Source of the DNA: Edaphobacter modestus
GTDB lineage: Bacteria > Acidobacteriota > Terriglobia > Terriglobales > Acidobacteriaceae
Direction: 5' to 3'
DNA length: 64,000 nt
Assembly (NCBI RefSeq): GCF_004217555.1
Contig: NZ_SHKW01000001.1
Coordinates: 62,001 to 126,000 of the forward strand
Positions 62,710 to 64,000 of the stretch are shown here, in pieces. Numbering within the stretch: position 1 is the first letter of the stretch; every line of letters begins with the position of its first letter. Under the pieces are notes generated by a model. The model searched no databases. It saw nothing but the letters and a program-made list of their open reading frames with translations, and had not been told where the DNA came from. A program made the translations under genes and the position numbers.

Positions 62710-64000
62710 ATGGCCTTCGCACACACGATCAAGGGCACCGTGTACCGGTTCGACGACCTGAAGACATTGCTGGCCAAGGCGACACCGGCGCGATCGGGCG
62801 ATGAGCTAGCGGGCATCGCTGCAACATCAGAGATCGAACGCGCCGCGGCCCGTTTTGCGCTGGCTGATCTGCCGCTGAAGCATTTCCTGAATGAAGCGGT
62901 GATTCCCTATGAAGATGATGATGTGACGCGTCTGATCATGGACACGCACGACGTCGATGCGTTTGCGCCGATCGCGCATCTCACGGTGGGCCAGCTTCGC
63001 GAATGGCTGCTTGAACAATCGCAGACGGTGGAAGCACTCGCAGCCGTAAGCCGAGGGCTTACGCCGGAGATGGTTGCAGCGGTCTCAAAGCTGATGCGCA
63101 ACCAGGATCTGATTCTTGCCGCGAGCCGGATCCGCGTAGTGACCCGGTTTCGTTCGACGATCGGCCTTCCGGGAACGATGGCCGTACGCCTGCAGCCGAA
63201 TCATCCCACTGACGATCCGAAGGGGATTCTCGCCTCCATCATCGACGGCATCCTGTATGGCTGCGGCGATGCGGTGATTGGCATCAACCCTGCCAGCGAC
63301 AACATCGGCTCCGCCATCAGGCTGCTGCATTTGATCGATGACTTTCGTATCCGCTTTGATGCCCCGGTACAGAGCTGTGTTCTTACTCATATTACGAACA
63401 CGCTCGAGGCCATCCGGCAGGGTGCTCCGGTCGACCTCGTCTTCCAGTCGATTGCCGGAAGTGAAAAGGCCAATGCGAGCTTTGGCGTCACGCTCGACCT
63501 GCTGCGCGAAGGGCAGCAGGCTGCGCTGGCACTGGGCCGGGGCACCGTGGGCACCGACTGCATGTACTTCGAGACCGGCCAGGGGAGCGCTCTTTCGGCA
63601 GGAGCGAACTTCGGCGTCGATCAGCAGACCTGCGAGACGCGGGCGTATGCGGTAGCTCGCTCCTGCCGTCCACTGCTAGTAAATACGGTTGTCGGTTTTA
63701 TCGGACCAGAGTATCTCTTCGACAGCAAACAGATCATACGCGCAGGGCTGGAGGATCACTTCTGCGGCAAGCTGATGGGGCTGCCGATGGGTTGCGACGT
63801 CTGCTACACCAATCACGCTGAGGCCGATCAAGATGATATGGATACCCTGCTCACGCTGCTGGGTGTAGCAGGAGTTAATTTCATCATCGGAGTGCCGGGT
63901 GCAGATGACATTATGTTGAACTATCAGAGCACTTCGTTCCACGATGCGCTGTATGTTCGCAGCGTGCTGGGCCTGAAGCGTGCGCCTGAGTTTGAGGCCT
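62710..64000 (+). CDS. eutB: Ethanolamine ammonia-lyase large subunit, 3' end outside the window
   Basis: ATG 62710 follows GGAGAGAGG and starts AFAHTIKGTVYRFDDLKTLL. 430 residues are visible, the frame is still open at the last base, and the family length is about 455-465. Conserved blocks: ALADLPLKHFLNEAVIPYED, RIRVVTRFRSTIGLPGTMAV, LQPNHPTDDPKGILASIIDG, GVPGADDIMLNYQSTSFHDA. With adenosylcobalamin and the small subunit EutC it splits ethanolamine to acetaldehyde and ammonia. The small-subunit gene is expected just beyond the window. Confidence 0.95.
   Translation, partial: MAFAHTIKGTVYRFDDLKTLLAKATPARSGDELAGIAATSEIERAAARFALADLPLKHFLNEAVIPYEDDDVTRLIMDTHDVDAFAPIAHLTVGQLREWLLEQSQTVEALAAVSRGLTPEMVAAVSKLMRNQDLILAASRIRVVTRFRSTIGLPGTMAVRLQPNHPTDDPKGILASIIDGILYGCGDAVIGINPASDNIGSAIRLLHLIDDFRIRFDAPVQSCVLTHITNTLEAIRQGAPVDLVFQSIAGSEKANASFGVTLDLLREGQQAALALGRGTVGTDCMYFETGQGSALSAGANFGVDQQTCETRAYAVARSCRPLLVNTVVGFIGPEYLFDSKQIIRAGLEDHFCGKLMGLPMGCDVCYTNHAEADQDDMDTLLTLLGVAGVNFIIGVPGADDIMLNYQSTSFHDALYVRSVLGLKRAPEFEA

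Noticed and set aside
1..64000. CRISPR array, transposase or phage genes
   Set aside because: No regularly spaced repeats, no transposase or integrase motifs and no structural phage genes were seen on either strand.
1..64000. All frameshifts are sequencing errors
   Set aside because: Several genes have four or five lesions, nonsense codons or large deletions, while about 18 kb of long conserved genes are clean. Errors may still explain the single-A insertions at 1.7 and 4.1 kb.

Overview
The window looks like a chromosome segment of an acidobacterium (Acidobacteriaceae/Terriglobia type). The evidence is a very large Oar-like TonB-dependent receptor with an N-terminal carboxypeptidase-regulatory domain, a 'two-component regulator propeller' histidine kinase, moderate GC, and a bc complex with fused cytochrome c plus a caa3-type oxidase. 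This assignment is inferred from gene content only.

Layout. 0-4.3 kb: acyl-CoA genes (CoA-transferase end, enoyl-CoA hydratase, a frameshifted second crotonase), an NDH-2 gene and a broken ohr. 4.3-11.6 kb: a multi-PAS histidine kinase, then a mostly decayed block (SnoaL-like, ECF sigma factor, acetolactate synthase, acetoacetate decarboxylase) with an intact acetolactate decarboxylase. 11.9-18.6 kb: a five-gene operon of two Tlc-like carriers, an Omp85-type barrel, an exported protein with kinase-like motifs and a Tat-exported acid phosphatase. 18.6-29.3 kb (minus strand): an 11-gene run coxBAC, unknown membrane protein, dihaem cytochrome c, Rieske, cytochrome b-c, ctaG, mlaE, mlaF, mlaD. 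29.5-33.3 kb: decayed FAA hydrolase, cNMP-thioredoxin reductase, a degenerate PAS kinase and a PAS scrap. 33.5-35.5 kb: FixJ-like regulator and CheY-like receiver. 35.5-40.2 kb: universal stress protein with EmrA/EmrB/TolC-type efflux. 40.5-43.5 kb: decayed aldehyde dehydrogenase and benzoylformate decarboxylase. 43.6-52.5 kb: a small exported basic protein, another multi-PAS kinase, a decayed hydrolase, a GH16-like lipoprotein and the propeller kinase. 52.6-54.4 kb: gene scraps and the 3' half of a tRNA-Leu. 54.4-64 kb: phosphocholine-type phospholipase C, Oar-like receptor, EutR-like regulator, ethanolamine permease and eutB.

Main result. Fourteen intergenic sites between 2.3 and 46.8 kb share an 18-bp element, consensus (read toward the gene) YTACCAGGAACATGTAAT. 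At eleven of them a -10-like hexamer (mostly TAnnnT) follows after 22-23 bp. The sites precede the NDH-2, Tlc/Omp85/kinase, cytochrome oxidase and stress-protein/efflux units and several decayed genes. A palindromic version lies upstream of the only complete LuxR-class response regulator, so I propose a FixJ/DosR-like respiratory or stress regulon packed into one 45-kb region. Many of its targets are being lost, while its respiratory, envelope and efflux operons remain intact.

At least fourteen genes carry frameshifts, nonsense codons or deletions. Long genes between them are clean over tens of kilobases, so most lesions are probably real, but single-base errors in A or G runs cannot be excluded from sequence alone.
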